From the IMG/VR virus record IMGVR_UViG_3300025133_009838, positions 1 through 35,831 of that record: a DNA stretch of 35,831 bases; one strand, given 5' to 3'. Source of the DNA: a virus. Each line of letters begins with the position of its first letter. The stretch's first letter is position 1. Made by a program: the position numbers and the translations under genes. Positions 20,901 through 28,100 of this stretch are shown in pieces. The notes under the pieces were generated by a model. That model saw only the letters and a program-made list of their open reading frames with translations. It made no database searches and was not told where the DNA came from.

Positions 20901-23701
20901 TCAATTGCCTTTCTAGAGGCTTCAGGATCCGTTGCTGGAGTTGGAGCGCTCCACATATCTTTCCACTTTTCCATACACTCTGGATTGGAATATAGCAACT
21001 CTTCTAGCTTCCTCTCTTCTGGGCCGACTTCGGTACTTGAATTGCTTAATTTTTCTATAATTTCTAGGCAAGATAAAGATTCTACGTCTCTCTCGGACCT
21101 GTCTTTCGAATACCAAATTTTAAAAGGCGGGACCGAAAAAGATTGTAGGAATTTAATCCACTGTTGTACATCAAATTGATCCCCAAGCTTTTGTTTTGAA
21201 ACAAACATGTTGCTTTCAAACATTAGATAATGAAGTGTTCTAGACCCCTGGACTCCTAAAAATTTCTCCCTTAGGCTATCCAGGCCTACTCTTAAAGTAA
21301 CAGCCGATCTAGGCATAGTTGTTGCGCCGCGAGCTATTTCTTGATCCGTTAGGTAGGGATCAAATTCAAATAATTTAGAATTTTTATTTTCTTCTAAGCT
21401 TTTTAAGCTCTTAGGGTCTGGTGAAAATAAAATATGAGAGATGGTCAGGCGAGCATTTTCACCTAACAAACCATTATCTCTCAAACCAACTTGAATGAGG
21501 TGATCGTTATTTTCGTCCTCAAACGCCTCTAAAAGCATCAATGTGATCGCATCCCTGTCAGTAGTACTCGGGTAAGCCTGTTTGGCGAAGAAATCAGTAA
21601 AATGACCCACTATCTTATCAAATTCTTGGATCTGGCTATCTACATCATATTTTAAATCATAAGGATTTTTTATTACCCCCTTTTGATCTTCAAACTTTTT
21701 TAATCTGTTCTTTATTTCTTCAAAAACTTTTTTAAGATTATTGGCTTTGTTTTTTAGACTATTTTTACCTCCCAGGGGCACATTAAAGATAAAATTTCTA
21801 CCATTTTTGAATTCGGAATCATCCTCAAAATTATCACTATATATTTTTTTAGAATCTGGTAGTGCGTCTATATACATGGCAGATATAGCGAAAAGAGACT
21901 GCTGATTGTTGGGTGATACGCCCTGAGTTGATACCCTCGTAGAAACAGGGACAAAGTATTTTTCCCTCAACTGGTTTAACAGGAATGTTTCTGCTTTATC
22001 TTTGTTCAAATATTTTAACAGCGCGCCGAAGGCGTCGCTTTTGATACCTTCGTTTACAGTATTGGCCTGTATTTGAGCTATAGCGTCGAGGGCGTCTTCA
22101 GAATCTTCATCGTATCCTAATTCTTCAAAATCAATATCGATATCTTCTGGACAAGGAATCTCTTTTCCGCTAGTATCGTAGCATGCCTGAACTGTTATTT
22201 CAGATTCCCAAGCTTGGCCATGCTCATATTCGGTCACTGTAACTTTCTTCTCCTGATACATGTTTTCAGGATCGACAAAGGCTTCCGGTTCGGTGCGACG
22301 ACCTTCGCCGACAATAAAATAGTAATACCCCTCCGAATATCTCAAAGTCGACTTAAAGTTAATGGTCTCGGCGGTATATTCTAAGTCCTCGCCAATTTCA
22401 TCTTCATTAAATTGATTAAAATTAAAATAAGCTAGCCTGGCTTCTCCGGGAGGGATCTTTGTCCAATTATATGTTTTTCCCGGGCTTATTATAGTGTTCC
22501 CAGGAGAAATGGCTACGCGGTTTGAGGAGCTGTCGGTGTTTGAAAGCCTGGGAGCCAATATTGGATCTGGTGACACATTTATTGCGCTAGACCTTTTTTT
22601 AATGTAAAAAGGTCTCGTGTATAAAACTCTGGGCCGACCATCGGTGTCAAGCAAATCCCAGTCTAAATCCAGATTATCTTCTTCAGATGGGTGAAAAACA
22701 AAACCAACCCATGGACCAGTATTGCCATAAGTAATTTCTGTTATTTCTACGCTAGTGCCTAACGGTATTTCAATTCCGTTATCGTCGTAGTTGCCGCTGG
22801 TCGACTCTCTATCGACCATATTGCCATCATTGTCAAGTATTTTATAGCCAAAATCATCCCACCCAAGCTTAAGTGGAGGATCATAAAGTGCCGGTGATGT
22901 ACGAATAGGAAGATAGGGCGACGATCTTTTTTTAGATTTTCTTGGATCTAAAAGCATTCCTATATAATAATCGCTATAAAAAGGCTTTTGTAAGCTAGAT
23001 TCTAAAATAGAGTCGTCAGTTATAGTTGCTGGCCCGAGGGCGTCTGAATAGGCAACTGATCTTATGTCCGCGCCCATTGGGAATCCGATTCCCTTGCCGG
23101 TGGCGCCGACTAAAAATGTCAAAGAAGTGTCCAACAAACCCTCAAGGATCGATGATAAAGACGGCTGATCATCGGCATCGATCGGAGGGCGTGGATAAAA
23201 ATATATGTTTAAGGTGTCTTCACTGATCTCAGACGCAAATTGATTTTGTATGGCGTCTCTAACATCTTGTAGAAAAGAAGCCACTGATTGCGCGACAATT
23301 TCTCTATAAAAGGCCTCGTTATCCGGCGCCATATTATTTTCTACAGCGTATTCTTCAAGTTCTTCACAGCTTTTTATTTTCTTGCAATCATCCCACCAAT
23401 CCTCCGTGGATCCTACGGGGTTAGCTTTGTAGAGGGTATCAGCAGAGTTCTTGAGAGATTTAACGATTTGCCCCAACTTAGCTGCTTCTTGATATTTTGT
23501 TATCTCTGCCAAGTCTGTTTCGTCAAATGGCGGCGCTTGGCCAGTGATATCATACGCTTCTAATTCCCCCATTGGGATGAAGCCCATGAAATCAACATCA
23601 GCGACGCCTGTAAGATCAACTAATTTTTTTAAATAAGCGCGGACATCTTCCCAATATGCTGCGACAATGTCAATTTCTTCGGCGCCTTCTGGAACTGCCA
23701 T
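11921..23701 (-). CDS. Giant virion protein of unknown function (3926 aa)
   Basis: This is a single uninterrupted frame of about 11.8 kb. The start at 23701 has AGAGGT 5 nt upstream, directly after the previous stop. No enzyme domain is recognised. Most of the chain looks globular and mixed, with many Pro, Gly, Trp and Cys residues, unlike the long helices of a tape-measure protein. Visible features are a calcium-loop-like DPNGDGEIN at about residue 1650, a hydrophobic stretch near 2660 (CTILLIRVFTLEICLAGIAA), amphipathic helices at about 3660-3725, a coiled coil at about 3795-3850 and a Pro-rich hydrophobic end (PSTVPGMIYLALLLMDVY). Its place between the lysin/spike genes and gp25/gp6 suggests a baseplate, hub or tail-tip part. 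Several internal patches are unusually GC-rich. Confidence 0.85.
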   Translation of the reverse strand: MAVPEGAEEIDIVAAYWEDVRAYLKKLVDLTGVADVDFMGFIPMGELEAYDITGQAPPFDETDLAEITKYQEAAKLGQIVKSLKNSADTLYKANPVGSTEDWWDDCKKIKSCEELEEYAVENNMAPDNEAFYREIVAQSVASFLQDVRDAIQNQFASEISEDTLNIYFYPRPPIDADDQPSLSSILEGLLDTSLTFLVGATGKGIGFPMGADIRSVAYSDALGPATITDDSILESSLQKPFYSDYYIGMLLDPRKSKKRSSPYLPIRTSPALYDPPLKLGWDDFGYKILDNDGNMVDRESTSGNYDDNGIEIPLGTSVEITEITYGNTGPWVGFVFHPSEEDNLDLDWDLLDTDGRPRVLYTRPFYIKKRSSAINVSPDPILAPRLSNTDSSSNRVAISPGNTIISPGKTYNWTKIPPGEARLAYFNFNQFNEDEIGEDLEYTAETINFKSTLRYSEGYYYFIVGEGRRTEPEAFVDPENMYQEKKVTVTEYEHGQAWESEITVQACYDTSGKEIPCPEDIDIDFEELGYDEDSEDALDAIAQIQANTVNEGIKSDAFGALLKYLNKDKAETFLLNQLREKYFVPVSTRVSTQGVSPNNQQSLFAISAMYIDALPDSKKIYSDNFEDDSEFKNGRNFIFNVPLGGKNSLKNKANNLKKVFEEIKNRLKKFEDQKGVIKNPYDLKYDVDSQIQEFDKIVGHFTDFFAKQAYPSTTDRDAITLMLLEAFEDENNDHLIQVGLRDNGLLGENARLTISHILFSPDPKSLKSLEENKNSKLFEFDPYLTDQEIARGATTMPRSAVTLRVGLDSLREKFLGVQGSRTLHYLMFESNMFVSKQKLGDQFDVQQWIKFLQSFSVPPFKIWYSKDRSERDVESLSCLEIIEKLSNSSTEVGPEERKLEELLYSNPECMEKWKDMWSAPTPATDPEASRKAIEKRAKDMETASDGSNVHWERFKIFYNGFLHTLDPQGLMSLLLTCLQAKLGIPMTAEAICEAAIAEIIEADPGGFKTLIIENVPELAAQLGWASEGYLSDETAAVLEELEQSNSSTGGATNTAINSDGDISPKFAGAPIAASLALVSSGDDTDAINIILNLEKGGHYIDLEPGYRPETAQAIEVLPFGIEVEADQGSKYTWSEIENERERLLQLGYSSSEARALLVQKGYLIPTPAQYEPLLGGDMALESLEAMASDLSAIGAPAKIYGADIDSGSMAGTIQDAKNWVTYIKKFMDLGALCELIVGPLLDLPGLLFSDPDSWAGGFESWGGDYWDRLKKRFSFPVPTISFPDKLETDDFIGDYGQKLLETVLSMLGYLLGQSLSLVLREYIENCIEEGMDQGIAGNAATDNNALAAAVDSGSISLPRLQNILKPLSGQNDPEIVFGWITDLMSEMSLGQLCALLKGEASEALLLQCVRKTRTSWPDIFKAGYDTTAEHNTIFKTIGESMSLDLCNRHQPVDEIITSPCAVDFNSDARLQELKKQGLTSDEAADQLRSELGDLRNKIIGLADFIFHDPDPFKNKLPAICGPGGFFALPEGIKNTMERVTNNILTSVKGSLMVDLRAVKFFSMPPRAVEAATSAEKLEEAHKVFAEALANPYTSSCVAYVGPTGNDVGDPSTADHMNYKMTYNERTSYGMFLPVGAETGHESYTDDSFYDPNGDGEINKTIVELSSDTVKLYQEYLQQIEPNPEDIRDHTQPVPLTIAGVVLEGEHENRDYTVGGTENNFWLGRLSGTDVDGSVLSSFIEQAYADNPEYVELLPPGTVISYSPEFHKRVRDLIIGSFTEDIQPNGLATLLWTDRALYSAASSVHMAGTFHYSSLNSPAGIPHLAYYGLPLGPKTSHSKHPGTAAGDSNSWGHPMQCLITWPLDTPLRGISPLRSNWWDMFGMFIGASPLLATSMNNSSVAEYEQYVKDINAIDRIDQRLAYIVPSAIKASSATITDTLGNLPSMSLIHGHTSGDQSWKLNPSSTGALEKEQEKGPVYIHRRLSDWAEDMDIALYRQYSNPEQFNHPSPLSTSTGPYWTKLTIPWYVVLTEESPGVNYLYNKFIKDGDLEYKAWNLIDAFMELTLGEAAGLTKERMSMLYPNMPGGPNMFNGLILGYGCPTYHIIKTTNQIFTHGDDTVVAKDKDGNPIAGSTQDYTDPTTGLDVEGEPKPTTALWYDSKQILWYETSIVGTAKTINPLRQSYKSGAPSFFPIGLTYDRHLRDPNSLLNQDEETVINHFMGANALVNKEYYSTMINQYQPYIYEDFTLGTGLAAPPLQYSSLRATSPPAPEARTMKNFNPNYLSYNLPLTDISYKNINSANITSQLMKVFSGIQTDNAETALLLDQLQFSTTPKKLVHQNVRMEAAGSTLDNITSQAEAARDNFSVFKSQVLMEDDPAAGEVILEDNKLNNTNYNYEFGQEYAPDIKDLLDELFALDGWTTANHNSIATQYNKNISAAAASSKSYDMSGGTILNLGLGLDPETDAPFDIEKAATFFGAWTPNNTSKYNLTRTLDWDGEAGDHSAVEVNPLNNKPTIFCQLLEKKFNDALIHHGGTPMSEEQRTHLKAVLTYGYTALQHAYSGQAFNAIRHSRLNYRKYLRKLWKKILKSPLNKSNVDPRCAALFDQLGMTATADLQNTETDFFNLEKVKSSILEFYEKSICRDIFEGSLVAEGAVQRSLLEGCTILLIRVFTLEICLAGIAAWDGFNLYNVFEDDLTIVSVIDNLKKETPNFDLIVEYSNDILKKKEGYSNIEAFLALEDTSALKYLISEEGKNIAEIIDTLFENSDRVNTNISVEVDRETIDDLTRVRSRILNNVYTMNYGGNTKLHSEFRGPEFGLTEVNPALAGEVLLGALYETALPGYSRTEFFGHDIGLGVDGEAALKVAQDEHPTYYVATQDWQPASLAATKSNLYDYGSGQKDTFHSLPINTMIYNPRASAGDIGQVASQKVYNYKLKKASGGYVEEGDILDLGKSPYILYPQKNDASFRPNNYNYIFSQIESQTGYSVVDLDASTGKPIGLGKLFVPAKPDLSPSLFKSLGPDGALDEGYFFDDGDNYGLAAFENIVLYGESEAGTWSGFVGQKIKARRILDPALSEASDGSVNYLARPESIYTGNSAPHLDQKPSVAGPRTRDLWKDSENLQEYLVGNNINFRFGNMTFQPFVRVVDTTAAERQVYRITTEVEYPIGEDPCFVPIEPGLPGLTGDAFEGPLLGNYRSEANVFQCHMFDYIPLGVWEYFCKYIMLPYLAPTGAAPDLLKSLYNSYGLAPFFSKIEFGLRLTYNASYPVMKEWYHQPFAAQMIQGYVTEGSSGGHDFNDLMQDPARVLAAKRTKSLFQKRKYLDHFDYDPTETDIVQLANDGIDFIRQDPHGPSHFYQPNIPLSFEETSAPFSSINANDAVLDVITPYEIERAQGVNDIYPAMAVFYDRARYFPPTPNPTPTEIASNAELPEGTYDEDINAGYLDHNEVWDSGTPPEEFTWGEQALLTIFGPLLDAWSSGAAVTGKQDPEAITAPQGEQAPVELEEEAIFVNPTRTNIAETYLVPEIHIPIIEVSRELDLKKGNFVLEGTHYNYASLSESTSLFHDIMAYNFFEEMKDTAEFKLLFGHLLPVKRYFSLALLYSAEGMSRWIPETSDLLDETKDMILSVVQGLRSSSDYNYVPDPIKNLLEEQQHSAETGTTGQEPGLTKQILKLILETPLLILKGFVEITDPAIIIAKAIIDIANTVQQTIIGAIEQSLRMAKAAVDQAVKEAQNGLTALDGAAGQLRIPLEFAKSSLPQDLQGRVHLVTDGALMGWEVGIYEPTPADSDYEAWENWKSENTSKYNDIVQAVEDINGLKEDYETVQEDIVELQQKSDDIKEEIDLKMAEAKEIMKAIFSSPYLLPSLWAAMLPSQLPYFGGLIPAPIVIGPPSTVPGMIYLALLLMDVYEDKMHDDIENIGNDPNCQDEL

Positions 23702-23712
23702 ATTTTACCTCT

Positions 23713-25137
23713 TTAGTTCGCCTTATTATTTTTGCTATTAATATAAGTATTGCCAGACGGAGAAAGGAAATTACCTTTAACACCACTTAGATTTGTTATG
23801 TGCTTCATAACCGATACCTCTGTGAAACTAGCGGTCGCGACATCTAGCTGAATACCTTCCACGATCGCCTCTTTAGAAACTAATGTTTTTTTACCGTAAA
23901 AAGGTGTGTGATGTGTGTGATTCTGCAACGCTTGATTGAATTTCATTTGATATTTTACATACCCATGCATAATTTTTGCTAATGCTTCTAGGTTATCCAA
24001 CATTATAACTAATAATAATTGTAAATTGTTTCCCAATGGTATAGGTTGCAAAGTATCTGGGTCGTTGTTCGCTATCAATTCTATACCACTTTTACCAAAT
24101 TGTTCAGACCCTTGAGAATTTTGTTTGTCTGTTCTGGTAACTAAGTGTAGCGTCTCCCTGCCAATTATTCGAATATTGTCCGCTTTTAAGGCAATTGCGG
24201 AGCGCGCTCCGTGCGGGCCGATCTCTAGTGGGTCTGCAGGGGTTTCTTTAAATTTTCCCAAACCAAAATTGAGATCTACATCAGTTTTTTGAGATATGTA
24301 AATTCTAGCAGCGTCCTTAAAGAAATTAGGGTTTGTATCTTTTTTTCCCAGGCCTGTAACCTCGCTAGGCTTATGGCCTCCGACGCCGGCCACAATATCA
24401 ATCATATCGCATTGAGTGTGACCTTTACCTCCATATCCCGTTAACCTTTTGGCCGGCCGGTCGTTACCCAGCACAATATAGGCATTGCCGTCTTTATTTT
24501 TAATAACCTCTTCACAGAGAGCCCTAGGGCGGTTAACTCTAGCTTGCATTCTCATAGAACCGAATCCGGCGCCAAAGCCGCGCTTAATCCGTTCTATTTT
24601 GCTCATTTCTTTAAATTTTTGTAGTCTTACTTTGCTTACACCTGATATGTCAACCGCCTCTTTTGTTTCAGTTGCTTTTTCAATTATATTTTCTCCAGAA
24701 TCGCTAGTCGGGCTTTGTTTCGGATCAAAATCTTTTAGGGTTTTTCCAAGTGGTTTCCCAGTAACATCACAATCCATCGTCTCTGTTTGGCCTAAATCTG
24801 CACCGGAATCTACCGTAACATCCTTGCATTCAACAGCTTCAAAGCCGCCCAATTCATAGTCTGCGCTTGAACCGAAACTGCCATCTGTAAACGGATTTGT
24901 GTCAAATTCGCCGTTAGTAGTAGAGTTGGGATTGTTATTTTTTTGTTGGTTATACCATTCTTTTGCTTTTTTTGGATCTGTAGTATTAAGAACAGCCGTT
25001 GGCTGTCCTGTGGCATTATCAAAAATACTAAGATTGTACATCTTAGCTTCGCGTACACCATTAGGCGAGTTGTTATCTAGTACTTGTGTTGTAGAAGTAG
25101 TTGCTACTATATTATGCGTTGTTGAGGCATTTGCCAT
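23713..25137 (-). CDS. Putative central spike/baseplate hub protein (474 aa)
   Basis: The probable role is a tail-tip or spike component; this is inferred. The first 150 residues are Asn/Thr/Ser/Asp-rich and probably extended. Residues about 180-350 are compact, with repeating short beta-type segments (RSAIALKADNIRIIGRETLH). Around residues 370-400 is a helical stretch (LDNLEALAKIMHGYVKYQMK), followed by NHTHHTP (His407, 409, 410). In gpV-type spikes a His-X-His cluster at the tip binds iron, so this cluster may be metal-binding, but the context is different and I hold it loosely. The gene lies between the M15 lysin and the giant protein. No strong Shine-Dalgarno is seen; GGGGA lies about 15 nt upstream. 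A function other than a spike is possible. Confidence 0.75.
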   Translation of the reverse strand: MANASTTHNIVATTSTTQVLDNNSPNGVREAKMYNLSIFDNATGQPTAVLNTTDPKKAKEWYNQQKNNNPNSTTNGEFDTNPFTDGSFGSSADYELGGFEAVECKDVTVDSGADLGQTETMDCDVTGKPLGKTLKDFDPKQSPTSDSGENIIEKATETKEAVDISGVSKVRLQKFKEMSKIERIKRGFGAGFGSMRMQARVNRPRALCEEVIKNKDGNAYIVLGNDRPAKRLTGYGGKGHTQCDMIDIVAGVGGHKPSEVTGLGKKDTNPNFFKDAARIYISQKTDVDLNFGLGKFKETPADPLEIGPHGARSAIALKADNIRIIGRETLHLVTRTDKQNSQGSEQFGKSGIELIANNDPDTLQPIPLGNNLQLLLVIMLDNLEALAKIMHGYVKYQMKFNQALQNHTHHTPFYGKKTLVSKEAIVEGIQLDVATASFTEVSVMKHITNLSGVKGNFLSPSGNTYINSKNNKAN

Positions 25138-25146
25138 AAAATTTGT

Positions 25147-28100
25147 CTATTCCCCAGTAATCTTTTTTCTAGCGTTAGCAATTTCTGCCCACCTGAATAA
25201 AGATCCTTTTTTCCAAAATTGGAAATGCATATGATCATCCCGGCGATATAACCATGATATTCTTTTGATCCTCATCGCCACATCTTCGATTCCATATATC
25301 TCGTCTAGCTGCGACCTGTGGCTATTGAAATCATAAGGACTCCAAGCTGTACCAGAATATCTTTTTTTCAGAAAATGGCCGTTGCCCCATATCATACCAG
25401 ATCTTTCACAAAATACTATTGCCCACAATGTAGGATTAGCTTCCGGCGGGACAATTGGTGTTCTCGCTAATGAATCTAGCGTGGTTTTCATACCCGGGTA
25501 TCCTTCGCCTGGTCCATATAGATCTGTTGCTTGAAATCTATCCTTTACTAATAAAGATCCTTTAGATTTCATGCCGTCGGTATATATATTTTGAACGTTT
25601 TGGCTCACCTCGTTGCTAAAAACCCCCAGAGCTGCGGGGTATATATCGCTCTTTGGACCTAAAAGTGGATTATCTCCTATACCGGGAGTCCAGGCGCCGG
25701 TAAAAATGCTATGTCGCAGATCTGCTGCATTATACCCAGTAAACGACGCGTCCATATCAAAAGCCAAGCCAAGCGCATGACAAGATACTCCCCCGCCATA
25801 TGCAGTTGCTGCATTTCTGCTGTTTACTCCATATCCGCGCGCGCCATTGTTAGCTCGAAATGGAATATAACCCGAGATCTCGCATGCGTGCTGCCATGCT
25901 TCCTCAAGTCTTTCTTTTAAGCAAGACCACATATTATAACTTCTAATCGTGCGGCTCTTGTTACCGCGTGGACTATCGGCGCGCGCTTTATATTTAAATC
26001 TATCCAGCTTGAAGCCCGGCAAAGTAGTCAGCGACGTCGCTTTTTTAGATTTCATAGCGGAGCCGGCTTTTACAAATGGCATAAAATCTTCTTTTACCGG
26101 AAAATATGGCACCATCGTGGCCATTTCAGTATAAGTACTGGGACGCTTAACCGTAATATCTCCGCACTTTGAGGCTGCGGCCACAATAGCCGTGCTTTTA
26201 ACGCCTTTTAATTTTGCCTTATTGAGCATAAACATGTCTTTTAAGAGTACTGGTTCAATCGCACAATCAACTGGTACTTCCGGATTTTCCTGCAACTTAA
26301 ATTGTTTTCTCTTGTTCAAAAGTTTTTGAATATATTTTTCTACAGCATCTCTATAAGCAATTGTCTCGGCGACCAGCGCTATATAGCCTTGGTCAACATT
26401 TTGATTAATCATGTTATCGAATGCCGCTTTGGATGAAAAATATTCCGGCTTAAAAGTTTTTTTAAGTTTGTTCCACAAATCTTTTGGTGAGTCTGCGCCT
26501 GGTTGTTTGTTATCTAAAGAAGTTGTGTGTGTTTGTAATATAACTTCATATTCAGTTAATTGTTGTTGTACACTTTCTTTAGTTACTAATATTTCCGCCT
26601 GTTGTTCAAAGAAACTTAAATGTTTGAGTTCCATATATCTTCTTTTATTCTCAAAATATTTTGCATATGCCTTAGCGAATGGGCCGTCAGAGGCACGGTA
26701 GAAAAAGCCTTCCTTGCAATAAGTTTTATATTCTGGATTGTCATCCCCACAAATTTTGCCCCAATCACCATTGTGGAGTGATGGGATGGCCAGAACATCT
26801 TCAAAATTTTGTATTTCTTCTTCAAGCTTTATCATCTCCCTCACAATCTGTTCCAAACCGAGTGGGCCTGATTTTGTGTTAATAGCCTCCGCGTGGTTCG
26901 GTACTGTATCAGTAGAAGGGGCGGCCGCTGAATTGCTAACACTTTTTAACGGATAATTACCGCTTTGGCCGGAAAAATCGTTTATCATGCTAAAAGCATA
27001 GCCAACCTGCTCATTATTCTTTGTTAAGTGCAGACTAATCGTACTTTTGGAATTTTCAACATCTTCAACAAAAATTGAAAATTTTCTTTGCGCTGTAGCG
27101 GTATTAACAAAATTTTGCCTATATTTGTCGCCATGGCCAAGAAGATCAAAAAACCTATTCGTTTTTGGTTTGTCGCCCGCATATTCAGTAATATAATTAA
27201 ATTCCATTTTTTGTGCGGGATTTTCTGCCTTAAGAGTAAGGTAATCAGTGTATAAAGTATATGAAGGGGTATAGGGAAAAACATAAAAACCGCCGGGAGC
27301 AACGCCGAGGTCGCCGGCGACGAAGCCCGGGCCGATTGAGATATCTCTGTCTAGGCCAATATCAATAAAATCAATTTTCTGAATATTGACTAATCTCAAG
27401 CCGTTTTCGGCTTCTACATGAGTCGCGCTGGCGGGGACGCTTTGCGCAATTGCAGCTAAGTTGACGGCGCCGAGGCCGTCGGCCAAAATTGAAACAAAGT
27501 CTATCTTGTCATAATCAATTCCGAGATATTGTTTTAAGACGTCTAAGACTTCTTGGTGGAATAAATGAAAATTGCCACCCGTTATACTGCCATCAAAAGT
27601 TGAAAATTCGCGATCGCGAAGTCTTGTTACAGACAACAAGCTTTCACCATCAGATGCCTGCAACCCGCTTAGATATTCTTTTGCGTAGGGCAACACCTGA
27701 TCTGTTAGTTTCGTGCGCACAGTTAGGCCGGCCGCGTGCTCGCCTTCAGTATACGGCGGGTCTCTTTGTGCTATTTTTTGCATCCGTTGACCAGAAGACC
27801 GGCCTGTACCAAAACCCTTAGAGTACATCATTTCTGGTATAACCAATATGATATTCCTCTTCTCTTTGATCAAGTCTTTCATTCCAGGCCCAATTTTTTC
27901 TCTAAAATCGTTTCCTGGGGTGACCGCTAATTCTTTTGATTCGGACGGCGTTGTTGTGGGCCCCTTGAGCCATGCATGGCCAAAGCCGCCATCGTTGTGA
28001 AGATAATATTTTATTTCTATTGGCGCTGATAGATCCAGCATCTTAGAGGCGTAGATTATTGTTTCGCGACCGGGTGTGTGTGGTCGGTCCAATAAATCTA

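Noticed and set aside
11921-23701. Giant protein as tape-measure protein
   Set aside because: Tape-measure proteins are mainly long helices. This chain is rich in Pro, Gly and Trp with only short helical stretches, so I left it as unknown.
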